Shown piece after piece: positions 34,480 to 44,715 of a DNA stretch of 64,000 nt. The notes beneath the pieces are model-generated. The model was not told the DNA's origin, searched no databases, and saw nothing but the letters and a program-made list of their open reading frames with translations. Every line of letters starts with the position of its first letter. Position 1 is the first letter of the stretch. The stretch comes from Elysia chlorotica (taxonomy: Eukaryota > Mollusca > Gastropoda > Plakobranchidae), in contig RQTK01000097.1 in assembly GCA_003991915.1 (NCBI GenBank), positions 253,821 through 317,820 of the forward strand, in the 5' to 3' direction. The translations under genes were made by a program, and so were the position numbers.

Positions 34480-36240
34480 TGGTTCCTCATGATAATTGTT
34501 CTTTTAGATTTTTTATTTTATATATCATTTTACTTCATTGGCTCGTTATTGTGGCGTGTAATGTTAACACAATATCGGCACAAAAAACATGGTACATTCA
34601 CTAAAATATGAAGAATGAACATGCAAAATAAGTTAAAGTATGGCAATTCCAACCACTTTCAACGTTTTAGTATTTTTTAAATCAAATTTCGTGTGGGCGC
34701 AGTTTTAAAGTCTGTTTTTAGATGCTTTGGAGTTCGAAAATATAAGGGAAATAACAGAAAATACTACTTAATAAGGGGTAACTCCAAAGGATATAACTTG
34801 AACAATTACAAAGCTATAATGTTTAGACGTAACTGTATTATAAAGAGCCAAACAATGTGCTTTAATTTCATTCAAACTCTTAATGGGTCGTTATTATGGC
34901 GTGTAATTTTAATACAATATCGGTTACCAAAAGCACAATACACAAGCGAAAATTTAGAGAATTTAAAAGGCACATTAATTTGTTTTAAATTTTCTGTCAG
35001 ACATTGGGTGGGCGCACTAACCATACACGGCTTAAATAAATCTTCGATTAAAAAAATTCTTTTTTTTTTTAAAAATGATATTAAGCTCAAAACTATACTA
35101 AGGGAAATAACAGATAATACTATTTTTAAATAGTAAACGCCAAGGGATAGAACTTGATTATTTACAGAGCTACAAGTTTCAACGTAGTTGTTTTTAAAAA
35201 GCAAACTTATCTGCTTCAAATGGTAAAAACTTATATACTATTGGATCGCAAAATGTTCTCTACTTTTAAGACAAAATCTACACAAATAACATTGTACATG
35301 CACTAAAAAAAACAAAACAATATAGATGGCAAAGCGATTCAAATTACCACATGTTAAACCCCTTGTGATGTAAAAAATCGGGTGGGCGCACTGACCAAAC
35401 ATTGTTAAGATCAAGCAAAGTTAACCAAACATTGTTAAGATCAAGCAAAGTTAACCAAACACTGTTAAGAGCAAGCAAAATTAACAGTCTGTTTAAAAAA
35501 TGCTTTGGAGTTTGAAAATATAAGGGAAATAACAGAAAATAATACTCAATAGGGGGTAAACACCAAAAGATATAACTCGAATAAATACAAGGCTATATGT
35601 TTAAACGTAGCTATAATAAAAGAGCTCACCAAACTGCTTTATTTCATATAATTTTACTTCAATGGCTCGTTATTGTGGCGTGTAACCTTAATACAATATC
35701 GAGAAAAAAAAAACAGGGTACATACACTAAACTATGAGGATATAAAAGGCAACAGATATTTAAATTGTGACTTGTTTAACCACTTTCAACATTTTTCTAA
35801 TTTTCTATCAATGATCGGGTGCGCGCACTGACCAAACACTGTTAAAATCAAACAGTTTTTAAAGTCTGTTTTTAGATGCTTTGGACTTCGAAAATATAAG
35901 GGAAATAACAGAAAATAACGCCTAACAGGGGTAACTCCAAAGGATATAACTTGAACAATTACAAACCTATATGTTTTGATACAACTGTATTATAAAGAGC
36001 CAACCAATCTGCTTTAATTTCACAAAAACCTCTTCTCATCACGTGGCCAAAGAATGTTGTTTGCCTTTTCCTCACCTTGTTAATTATTGATGGTTTTGCC
36101 TGAGCTTCTTCTAAAATTTCTTTGTTTGATTTCTTTTCTGTCCAAGACATAATTAACCCCTTGTAAGAGCTTTCCTAATTTTTTTGCCAGACATTGGCTG
36201 GGCGCACTATCCAAACACGGTTTTAATCAATCTGTGATAA
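34480..36240. repeat. Divergent tandem satellite, unit about 310-440 bp, about five copies
   Basis: Recurring anchors: GGGCGCA(C) boxes near 34697, 35011, 35383, 35821 and 36199; TTTTAGATGCTTTGGAGTTC at about 34716, 35490 and 35866; CTCGTTATTGTGGCGTGTAA at about 34540, 34880 and 35660; and AAATATAAGGGAAATAACAG in most units. Copies differ by indels and substitutions. One unit contains an extra 36-bp triplication (about 35388-35482). Confidence 0.88.
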
Positions 36241-36853
36241 CATTTTTTCTGTTTAATGCTATTAATATCGAAAATAATATATGAGTGTGTCTGTAGAAGG
36301 GCCCACATGTCGGTAAACTTGATTTTGAAATATAGGCCAATAAAAGTGAATAGGGTGTCAAACAACATAGTTGCTTCTGATTTTTAAGCTTTATCTATTT
36401 TTAAAGCATGCCAGAAAATACGACTGTCTAATTTTAAGTTTAAAAGCTTGAAATGTTGGTGTTTGAGAGCCCTGTCAGCTTAAAAAAAATCTTAAATTTG
36501 TGCTACAAATGATCGAGCAGTAGCCCTTCATTATCCACCTCATGACGGTTATTAAATAAACACCCGCCCTATCATAATAATTTATTGGTATCAAAATTTT
36601 CGTTGTTACTTCCCCTAGAGCATGAAATTATAAATTTGCACACCAATAAGACTATTTTTCCACCTCAATACTAGCAGAAGTCAATATGGAACGTTCATTT
36701 CATCAAACAAACTGAGTTTTCTTTTAGTTTCATACCTTCTAGGTAACGGCAACATACAGACAGTCACCTGTACTTACACCGACATTAAACAAGTCCAACA
36801 CACAATGCCAAATGTTGAAAGTGCACCCACAACAATAAACAACAACAACAACG

Positions 36854-36917
<64 letters not shown>

Positions 36918-37648
36918 CCGCAACTACGTTAGAGAGTATAGAAATAATAATACCACACCACAAACGACAACAACAACAACAACTACTACTACTACTACAA
37001 CAACAAAACAAGAACAACAAAACAACATCAACCACAAAAACCACAAAAACAACAACATACGCAACTAAAAAAAAAACACCAACATACTAAAGAGGGATTC
37101 GCAAAGAGATAGAGTACAGACAAGGACAGAACAGTGTTTTGGAAATTCAGCTTAAGAGACCGTTGAAATCTCCAAGCCTGACTAGAACCAGCCAAATTGG
37201 ACAAAATGCTTGAGGAATTTAATAGCCAAGTGGAGGCAACCCTAGAGGTATTGCAGTAACCCGATCCAAAACAAAGCGAAGACTATTCTTTTTAATAGGT
37301 AAGAAAATATACACCAGCGTCCAATCAGACCTCAATCATAGACTTACTGAGCTAATGAACGCTCAGAAAACCCCACGACTACTGGACGTTAATACGCCAT
37401 ACGTTATCGTCGCATGGATTGCAAAACCTTCACTGTCTGATTCCCGAGGACATTGAACAATGTACGGAATGCCGTCGCTGTTTTGATGTTACGAGTGGTA
37501 GCACCATGTCGCAATGAAAGGAGTCTGAAGTCACGACCACTCGGGTGACAAAAAGAAGGCAACCTACCTTGAGAAATGAACAAAAAATTAACGCTAAAAC
37601 AAAGACGCCATCACCACCACCATCACCACCACCACCACCACCATCGTC

Positions 37649-37730
<82 letters not shown>

Positions 37731-37746
37731 AACAAGAACAACAAAA
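36241..37746. other. Intergenic region with (AAC)n blocks
   Basis: (AAC)n lies at about 36828-36918, about 36960-37062, and about 37650-37746, the last running into the N gap. CAC/CCA repeats are at 37608-37645. The unique sequence between (about 37070-37600) shows no recognisable gene. Confidence 0.6.
36828..37062. repeat. (AAC)n microsatellite blocks
   Basis: Two AAC/ACA blocks separated by about 40 bp of unique sequence. They give poly-Asn, poly-Thr and poly-Val frames that are not genes. Confidence 0.95.
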
Positions 37747-37917
37747 NNNNNNNNNNNNNNNNNNNNNNNNNNNNNNNNNNNNNNNNNNNNNNNNNNNNNN
37801 NNNNNNNNNNNNNNNNNNNNNNNNNNNNNNNNNNNNNNNNNNNNNNNNNNNNNNNNNNNNNNNNNNNNNNNNNNNNNNNNNNNNNNNNNNNNNNNNNNNN
37901 NNNNNNNNNNNNNNNNN
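37747..37917. other. Assembly gap (171 N)
   Basis: A run of N directly after an (AAC)n tract, so the gap probably reflects failure to assemble that microsatellite. Confidence 1.
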
Positions 37918-38420
37918 CTCAGATAGTAATAAAATAAGGTCACAATAAAAATGATTTATGAAATAAGCTTAGTTTTTGAAATATTTGAAAATTTAGCTAT
38001 GCGCGTAACCACTGGGCACGCTTTGACCCAGATAGCTGGTCAAGCCAGACTCTAGCTTCGCGTGTATGTGCGAAGAGCGGTTCGCCGCTGACCGTCGACC
38101 TTGATCCTGGTATCACGTGCTTCGCCTGGAATTTGTGTTGATTGGGTTGTTTATACCAATACCGCGTACTTTGTCATCTGTGAATGGCGACCCATGCTTG
38201 GTCTAGTTTGGTGTAGCTAAGGCCTTAGGATAACTTGTTACCTACGAGCACCGCTCCAAGTTTTCTATTGATAACTGTAGCGGCTGGTACTTACAGTTTC
38301 TTTCCCTCTGTTGTTGTGTGTTGTTGTCTGTTGTTTGCTTTGTGTTGCTGGATTGCTTATGTGCTGTTGCGTGCTGTGGTGTGTTTTTGTATGTTGTTTA
38401 GTGTTGTGGTCAAAGTTTTA

Positions 38421-38668
38421 TATGGGAGATGCGGTGGCCCTGGGATAGAACATCGGCTTCCGACGCAAAAGGTCAGGGTTCGAGCCCTGGCGATTGCGCT
38501 CCCTACTGTTTAGTCGGTGTCAGTTTAATGTGACCAGTTGAGACAGGAGTCATGGTATCCCCGTCTTGTCTCGTGTGTGGCAGCACATAAAATTGTCAGA
38601 CGTCAGTCTTGAGGATCGTCCAAAATATAACATATATAGAGCTGAATGGACGTTAAAACAAACTCAAC
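38421..38668 (+). mobile_element. tRNA-derived SINE, full-length copy
   Basis: The best copy in the window. tRNA-like head (GATGCGGTGGCCCTGGGATA, then B box GGTTCGAGCCC at 38478-38488), body (GAGACAGGAGTCATGGTATC, GTGTGGCAGCACATAAAATT) and tail (GGACGTTAAAACAAACTC). Other copies lie at 5649, 7162, 7437, 27908, 51160 (minus) and 62996. Confidence 0.9.
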
Positions 38669-39195
38669 CCCCAGGTTTGCTACTGATGATTGTAGCTGCT
38701 GACACTAACAGATTCTGCCGCCTTATGTGACTGCTTTCACCAATTTGTGTAGTTGATGCGTTTAGATTACTTGCAGTTCTATTCTTTTTGTAATAAGATT
38801 TTCTAGGCTGTATCAAAACATAATATTTTAAAACCTGTTCAAACTAGAAATTGGTCTTTTGCTTGTTTCCTTGATTCTCTCATTTTAGATAAAAGTTAAT
38901 AACAAACAACAATCTATTTCAACGTTGTTGTCTGTCTTAGTATAAATGGCTCTGAGAAATCATGACAGTCTCCTAGACCAACGCTTCAGTCTTAAATGAG
39001 ATGTATTTGTGATCACGTTGACACTAATTTTTTTAACCGACAAAAAAGGATGTACAGGAAAAAATCGCGTGTCGAAGGATGTGAAGCGTTCTAAAAGTTT
39101 TGAAAAGTCCTGTACATTTCTGGAAAAGTCCTTGAGTTCTTGACAAATTGAGAAGACTTGACCTGAAATTGCCCTGTAGACGCAGGAATGACGTA
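38669..39195. other. Intergenic, unremarkable
   Basis: No gene, RNA or repeat recognised. Confidence 0.5.
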
Positions 39196-39513
39196 TTTTA
39201 GTCCAACCTGTAGCCACGCCCGTCTATCCTGACGTAATATAATCCAACCTGTTACGCCCGTCTATCCTGGTGTAATTTATTCCAACCTATAGCCAGGCCC
39301 GTCTACAGTTACGTAATTTAGTCCAACCTATAGCCACGCCCGTCTATCCTGACGTAATTTAGTCCAACCTGTAGCCACGCCCGTCTATCCTGACGTAATT
39401 TAGTCCAACCTGTAGCCACGCCCGTCTATTCTGACCTAATTTAGTCCAACCTGTAGCCACGTCCGTCTATCATGACGTAATTTTGTCCAACCTGTAGCCA
39501 CGCCCGTCTATCA
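39196..39513. repeat. 41-bp minisatellite
   Basis: About eight copies of CCTGTAGCCACGCCCGTCTA then TCCTGACGTAATTTAGTCCA, with a few shortened units. Each complete unit carries CCACGCCC and TGACGTAAT. Confidence 0.95.
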
Positions 39514-40019
39514 TGTTTAAGTCTTGAGTGAAAGTTCTGCACTGTGGCGGAACACACTACCAGATGACACCGACACAGCCAGAGGGGATGAAGGTTCCAG
39601 AGAGGTTCGAACGATAACCTTCTGCATCATAGTCAGGCGCTCCAAGCTCGGAGCACTAGATGAAGACGGGAACCATCAATGCAAGAGAACGCTTTGATCA
39701 CGGGCTCGAAAGGGGTAGGAAGGGTAAGGGAGATTAATACAAGAGGAAGATAACGAATTTGATCATGGGGGACGATGAGGAAGAGTGCCTGCAATGCAGA
39801 CGGTGATTGTTTTTGTTAACACACTCACAGAGTTTGGAATAATAAGATATTGGAAAGTACACTAACAGAACATGATGTATGAACGCATACAATTTGTGAT
39901 TATTAGATTCAATGTAAAACAAATGAGAAGTACTTTACTTTATTTTTTAGGAGAAAAAACAAAGAAACACCAACAAAATAACAAGATGAGATGCCGTGGC
40001 AAAACTCGGCTAGCAGGCG

Positions 40020-40130
40020 CTATTCAGGGTTTAATAATATTGTTATCATGTAAACCACGAGGCCCAATCTAGGTTATTATTGTAAACCATGAGGCGCTAT
40101 CCAGGTTATAATGTAAACCATGAGGCTCTG
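40020..40130. repeat. Short tandem repeat overlapping the 3' end of the Ly6-type CDS
   Basis: Three units of about 35-45 bp share GTAAACCA(T/C)GAGGC and AGGTTATNAT. The unit nearest 40130 contains the C-terminal codons and stop of the minus-strand gene. Confidence 0.8.
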
Positions 40131-40283
40131 TCAGGTTTGAGCGATCCGTTGCAGTTGTCGGTGGTGCAGCAGAAGTGGCAGTCGAGCTTGGTGGATCTGA
40201 GGCGGGGGTCAAAGGTGATGCATCTGTCCTGGTCGGAGGTCTCGTCAAACCACTCCTTGCGACAGGTGGGCGCGTCTACACAC
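40106..40283 (-). CDS. Ly6-type protein, last exon: C-terminal half of the domain
   Basis: Completes AGG then encodes CVDAPTCRKEWFDETSDQDR, then CITFDPRLRSTKLDCHFCCT and TDNCN, ending SWFTL and TAA at 40108-40106. The acceptor is a C-rich tract ending CCCCCAG|G. The phase matches the donor at 40880 exactly. Confidence 0.82.
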
Positions 40284-42948
40284 CTGGGGGGGGACAGGAG
40301 GGGCAGGCGCCCCCCCGGGGGGGTGGGGGGGGGGGTGAAAGAGAGGTAATCAGATGGTGGGTCAAGAAAGAAGGGAGGGGGTGGTGTCTGTGTTTAGAGT
40401 CCTAGTGAGCGTTCTGTATTAGAGTCCTGGTGACAACTCTGTATTAGAGTCCTAGTGACACCTCTGTGTTAGAGTCCTAGTGACACCTCTGTGTTAGAGT
40501 CCTAGTGACACCTCTGTGTTAAAGTCCTAGTGACACCTGTGTTAGAGTCCTAGTGTGTCCCAATGAGCGCTATGTGTTAGAGTCCTAGTGACACCTCTGT
40601 GTTAGAGTCCTAGTGACACCTCTGTGTTAGAGTCCTAGTGTGTCCCAATGAGCGCTATGTGTTAGAGTCCTAGTGACACCTCTGTGTTAGAGTCCTAGTG
40701 ACCGCTCTGTGTTAAAGTCCTAGTGACACCTTTGAGTACTAGTGTGTCAACATGAGCTCTATGTATTAGAGTCCTAGGGATTCCTCTGTATTAGAGTCCT
40801 AGTGACACCTCTGTGTTAGAGTCCTAGTGACACCTCTGTATTAGAGTCCTAGTGTGATGTCTGTGTTAGAGAAACTGACCTCTTGCGGACCTCCCTGGTC
40901 CCGGCTGTCTGGACAATGTCCACCATACAGTAGCTGGTCCCCGGCGGACACAGGCTTGGCGTACTGATCAGAAGTTCTAGCGGGGAGCACGGGGTGGACG
41001 CGTCTCCGCACTGGTAGCAGCTGGGAGGGGGCGCTGGAAGTTTGTATAACATAGACATAAATTATGAATAATAGTAACACGACGGGGGCGCTGGGAGTTT
41101 GTATAACATAGACATAAATTATGAATAATAGTAACTCGGCAGGGGTGCTGGAAGTTTGTGTAACATAGACATAAGAATAACAGTAACACGACGGGGGCGC
41201 TGGAGTTAATATAATATAGACATAAGAATAACAGTAACTCGACGGGGGCGTGGGAGGGAGTTAATATGACAAAGACATAAGTCACCGGTCGCGGGTGGGT
41301 GGGGCGGGGGGGCGTTGGAGTTAATATAATATAGACATAAGAATAACAGTAAATCGAGGGGGTGGGCCGTTAGTGCAACATAGACATAAAAAAAACATCG
41401 GTAACTCGACGGGGGCGCTGGGGTTAATATAATATAGACATACGAATAACAGTAACTCGACGGGGGCGCTATGGGTTTGTATAATATATACATAAGAATA
41501 CATGTAACGGGAGGTAAGTGTAACAGTGGTATAAGCAACGTTTGGTAAGTATAACAGGGGTATAAGTAAAGAGTGGTAATTATAACAGTGATTTAAGTAC
41601 CGTTTGTTAAGTATAACAGTGATATAAGTAACGTGTGGTAAGTATGACAACGCTATAAGGTTCTACCGACGAATAAGGGTAGTTTACTTTTTAAAAAAAC
41701 CCGCCCCCTTTTTAGTAGGGAATCCATTTACAGTGAACTGTAACTTTTACCCGTAGTGCATGTCTTTAGGAAGGAAGAAAAAGCTTACGTGTGGCGAGAG
41801 ATGCTGTTGTAGTAGTTGGCACTTGTCGTGTGGTGGATGGAGGCGCATTCTTCGTGCCAATAGTCAAACCAATAGTCGATCCAATAGTTGTGCCAATAGT
41901 CGTTCCAATAGTCTTGCCTTTTGTCGTGCTAATAGTCGTGCCAATAGTGGTGCCTTTTGTCGTACCAGGCGGGGGCGGTGAAGATTTGGCCAGTAGGCCT
42001 AACGAGATAGACAGGTTTTGTTTCGATGTGGGGGCTACGTGCCCCATAGGTAGCCAAGCGGGTGACGTTCTCGTGGTCAGTGGAGGGACTGTGCTCTGTC
42101 CGGATTTTGATAGCGCAACAGTCGTTTGAGGTGAAGCACTAGCCACTGACGAAAGCAACGGCTTGGTGGTTGTGGCCGTAGATTTTGGCGCTATACTTCT
42201 GCTGGGTGTAGTCGTTTGGCCGTTGTAAATTGGCAGATTCTGTGTCGTCGTTGTCGATGTTTTTTGTCCCGTCGCTGCTTTCTGCGTTGTTAGTATTCGT
42301 GTTGCTGCTGTTGTTGTTCTTTCCGTGTTGCTGTTGTTGTTCTTCGTGTTTTTCTTGGTGGTCTTCGTGTTTTTCTTGGTGGTCTTCGTGTTGCTGTTGG
42401 TGGTCTTCTTGTTGCTGCTGCTGTTGTTCTTCGTCGTGTTGCTGCTGCTGTTGTTCTTCGTCGTGTTGCTGCTGCTGTTGTTCTTCGTCGTGGTGCTGTT
42501 GTTGTTGTTCTTCGTCGTGTTGCTGCTGCTGTTGTTCTTATTCGTGTTGCTGTTGTTCTTCGTCGTCCTGGTATTCGCATCGGCATTCGTGGTCGTGGTC
42601 TTGGCCTTTGCATTGGTACAGGCATTCGTTTTCGTGTGGTACGCCTTCTAGGTACTTGAGTTGGTGCTGGCATTCTTCTTCTCGGTGTTGCCGCCTGCAA
42701 TGTGGTCCTCCGATGTAGCGTTAGCATTGTTGTACCTGTTTTTTGTGTTGCATTTTTTGTAGTTGCTTTTTGTGTTGTTGTACTTGCTTTTTGCGTTGTT
42801 ATTGATTTCGTAGTTGTTGTGCTCAGTTTTTGCGTTGTTGTTGTTGTTGATTTTTGAGTTGTAATTGCTTTTTGCGCTGGCATTTGCTGATTGTTATTAT
42901 TGTTACTATTGCCATCATCATCATCACTATCATCATCATCGTCATCAC

Positions 42949-42999
<51 letters not shown>

Positions 43000-43196
43000 C
43001 ATCATCACGTTTGACAATATCTCCGTATTTATCCCTTCTTTGTTCTATTCCGCTCAGCTCGAACGGATTCTCGTGTATCAATGCGTGCGTGTCACCCTCT
43101 TCAACATTATCTAATTCTGGTGATTCACTTTTTATTTCATCCTTCAAACCAAATTCCCTTTGTACCACATTCGTCTGACTCGGAACTTTGGTTTCT
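40106..43196 (-). CDS. Ly6/uPAR-like three-finger-domain protein with Thr-rich stalk, 5'-partial (gene span)
   Basis: Three exons can be chained on the minus strand: 43196-41789, 41033-40880 and 40283-40106. The product is an acidic run, a long Thr/Asn/Pro-rich low-complexity stalk (mucin-like, probably O-glycosylated), then a 12-cysteine domain that opens CYQCGD and closes CCTTDNCN. The CC-x4-CN ending is the hallmark of the Ly6/uPAR three-finger fold. Such proteins are usually secreted or GPI-anchored. No hydrophobic tail follows here, and the signal peptide would lie in unseen upstream exons. The frame breaks once inside the stalk exon (between 42290 and 42648). I do not recognise a named gene. 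Confidence 0.72.
40285..40337 (+). other. G-run block next to a 3' splice site
   Basis: Plus strand shows several runs of 4 to 11 G separated by short spacers. On the coding (minus) strand this is the C-rich tract just before the last acceptor of the Ly6-type gene. It fits the G-quadruplex / i-motif pattern. Confidence 0.8.
40390..40868. repeat. 25-bp minisatellite in an intron of the Ly6-type gene
   Basis: About 18 imperfect copies of GTTAGAGTCCTAGTGACACC TCTGT, with variants TGTCCCAATGAGCGCTAT. It fills most of the intron between the two domain exons. Confidence 0.95.
40880..41033 (-). CDS. Ly6-type protein exon: N-terminal half of the domain
   Basis: Encodes PPPSCYQCGDASTPC, then LCPPGTSYCMVDIVQTAG and EVRKR. 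The acceptor CTTCCAG|CG joins in phase to C at 41789 (ACA C|CG gives Thr-Pro). The donor CAAGAG|GTCAGT joins to G at 40283. Cysteines are spaced C-x2-C at the start, as in Ly6 domains. Confidence 0.82.
41034..41490. repeat. Tandem repeat of about 55 bp copying an intron end and acceptor
   Basis: Seven to eight degenerate copies of GGGGGCGCTGGAAGTTTGTA plus TAACATAGACATAAGAATAA CAGTAAC. On the coding strand each ends in (A/C)TCCAG|CGCCCCC, the same junction as the real acceptor at 41034-41033. Confidence 0.9.
41850..41962. repeat. 12-bp coding repeat (TTIG units)
   Basis: Plus-strand units GTGCCAATAGTC, read on the minus strand as Gly-Thr-Thr-Ile repeats. About nine copies with substitutions. 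Confidence 0.85.
42905..43007. repeat. (CAT)n coding microsatellite
   Basis: Plus-strand ATC/CAT repeat that encodes the poly-Asp run of the minus-strand protein. Confidence 0.9.
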
Positions 43197-43534
43197 GTAA
43201 AGAGAGCAAGAGAACAAAACGTTTAGTGGTGTATTGACAAAAAATTTGTACACAATAAGATATATTGCTAAAGATTCCAAAGGATATTCTATTTCACTGA
43301 ACGTCGTTAAAAGTCATGAGGTCTGGTGATTTTTGCAGTGTGAGATATTAAATATAAGATAAGGAGTTACACTTGCCGTAGTCAGAGAATAATTTGCATG
43401 TTGTTGTGTTTTTAGGTGCTTGTTCCTGCATCATCAGTTAGGCGAACTGGTGGGCGGTTCTTTAGACTACACTTAGAATAAAATTATTATATGATTATAT
43501 TTCCGTCCTGCTACGCAAAGACAGAGCTGGGATT

Positions 43535-44661
43535 CCTAGTTTATGGATTTTTCATCATAATTCAACACCATGCAACCACACCTGGTGATGTCTAAATTGT
43601 AAAAGATTATTTTGAACATAAATCTGATTGCTTGGATCGTTAACTTTCAAACATCAAGGCCTCAATATGTAAAGTTAAACAATATTAAAAAAGAGAAGTG
43701 TCCCTATACTATTATTTTAGATACTATTTCCACTAGCACTGGAGCTCCTCATGTCGCTATTTTATCACCGGTATTATTTACCATACACACAAGTCGCCGT
43801 ATAGGATCCCCCAGGGGAACCTAGGAGACGTTAAACCCGGAGAGAGGGAGAGAATTCTCTCCCTTCCTCTATAGAGAGACTACCATACACACAAATGATT
43901 GTGCACTTACTCACCAAATTGATACTCATTTATGAAAATTTGCTGATGACACATACATTCTAGGATTACTAAGTGAAGAAGAAGCAAACTACAGAGAGAC
44001 TATCCGTTGGTTTGTCAGTTGGTGTGAAGACCATTACCTACTTTTAAATGTCAGTAACACAAAAAAAATGGTTATCGATTTCAGTAAAATAAATCACCAA
44101 TGTCTCCCCTTTTATAAAAGGCGATGAGTTTGATCAAGTAGACACTTACAAGTATCTTGGTGTCACTTTAGACATTAAATTAAATTGGATCCCTCATATT
44201 ATCATTGCTCTTTTGAAACGGTTTAATACTCGTCTGTACTTTTTAAAGAAACTTAACTTATTCCATGTTGATAAGAAATTGATTTGTCTGTTTTATAAAT
44301 CAGTCATTGTGAGCGTGATCTGTTTCGCTCTGGTCTGTTGGGAGGAAATGCAAATACATCAATAATATGTAAACTAGACAAAATTATCTCCAAATGTAAT
44401 AAAGTTTGTAAACCCATAGAATATTTCCCCCATGTAGATATGCTATATTTATGTAAATGTCAAATTAAGATTGTTTCATTTTAAAAGATGAAAACTATCC
44501 TCTTTATAGCCAGTTAGGTTTTTCTGAGAGCTCAGGACGGCCAAGAGCCTTACAATGTAGACTTGAAAGATACGCAAATTCGTTTCTGCCTAGGGCACCT
44601 AAACTTTTATAAAAAAAAAATGTAATACAACTTTCTATTTCAGACCAAGTTGCTATGCAAG

Positions 44662-44714
<53 letters not shown>

Positions 44715-44715
44715 G
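43535..44715 (+). mobile_element. Decayed non-LTR retrotransposon (CR1/Rex1-like LINE), 3' part
   Basis: Fragments of one reverse-transcriptase ORF: DFSS, stop, FNTMQPHLVMSKL; then LIAWIVNFQTSRPQYVKLNN; GAPHVAILSPVLFTI; FADDTYILGLL; YKYLGVTLDIKLNW; and a C-terminus like SFLPRAPKLL followed by an (ATT)n tail (44666-44714). Order and motifs (FADD active-site box, YKYLGV) are those of CR1/Rex1-type LINEs. It is inactive: stops, frameshifts, GAPQG changed to GAPHV, and an 88-bp insertion. Confidence 0.88.
43793..43880. mobile_element. Short nested insertion with 14-bp target-site duplication
   Basis: 88 bp lie between two copies of TACCATACACACAA (43779-43792 and 43881-43894) and interrupt the LINE reading frame, which resumes exactly after the second copy. 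The insert contains a perfect 20-bp palindrome (43845-43864). Its GGGGAACCTAGGAGACGTTA segment is related to sequence near 54766 and 56182. Confidence 0.8.

Larger units (their letters stand above)
41789..43196 (-). pseudogene. Thr/Asn-rich stalk exon of the Ly6-type protein; reading frame discontinuous
   Basis: The acceptor CTTTACAG|AAACC is at 43196 and the donor GCCACAC|GTAAGC at 41789. The first frame reads acidic (GDIVKR followed by about 30 Asp/Gly/Ser) then Thr/Gln/Lys-rich sequence, and stops at 42290. The frame compatible with the next exon is open only from 42648 downward (Thr/Asn-rich, then TTIGTTIGTT repeats). They overlap over 42290-42648, inside a CAG/AAC-type repeat. The cause is an assembly indel, a small unrecognised intron, or a real disruption. 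It is marked as broken for that reason; the gene may well be functional. Confidence 0.6.

Noticed and set aside
36739..37068. Poly-Asn / poly-Val frames
   Set aside because: Translation of (AAC)n repeats; no start context or neighbouring exons.
37190..37420. Possible gag-like fragment (DKMLEEFNSQVEATLEVLQ)
   Set aside because: A short heptad-like stretch with stops on both sides; not enough to call an element.
37545..37943. Poly-Gln/Asn frames running into N
   Set aside because: Microsatellite next to an assembly gap; the X residues are gap bases.
38471..38490. tRNA gene
   Set aside because: The B box is real, but the head does not fold as a complete cloverleaf and continues into the SINE body.
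39540..39705. Short open frame (ALWRNTLPDDTDTARG...)
   Set aside because: It looks protein-like, but no acceptor, donor or family match could be supported; perhaps a transposon scrap.
40390..40868. CRISPR-like regular repeats
   Set aside because: A 25-bp unit repeats head to tail with no unique spacers, in a eukaryotic intron. It is a minisatellite.
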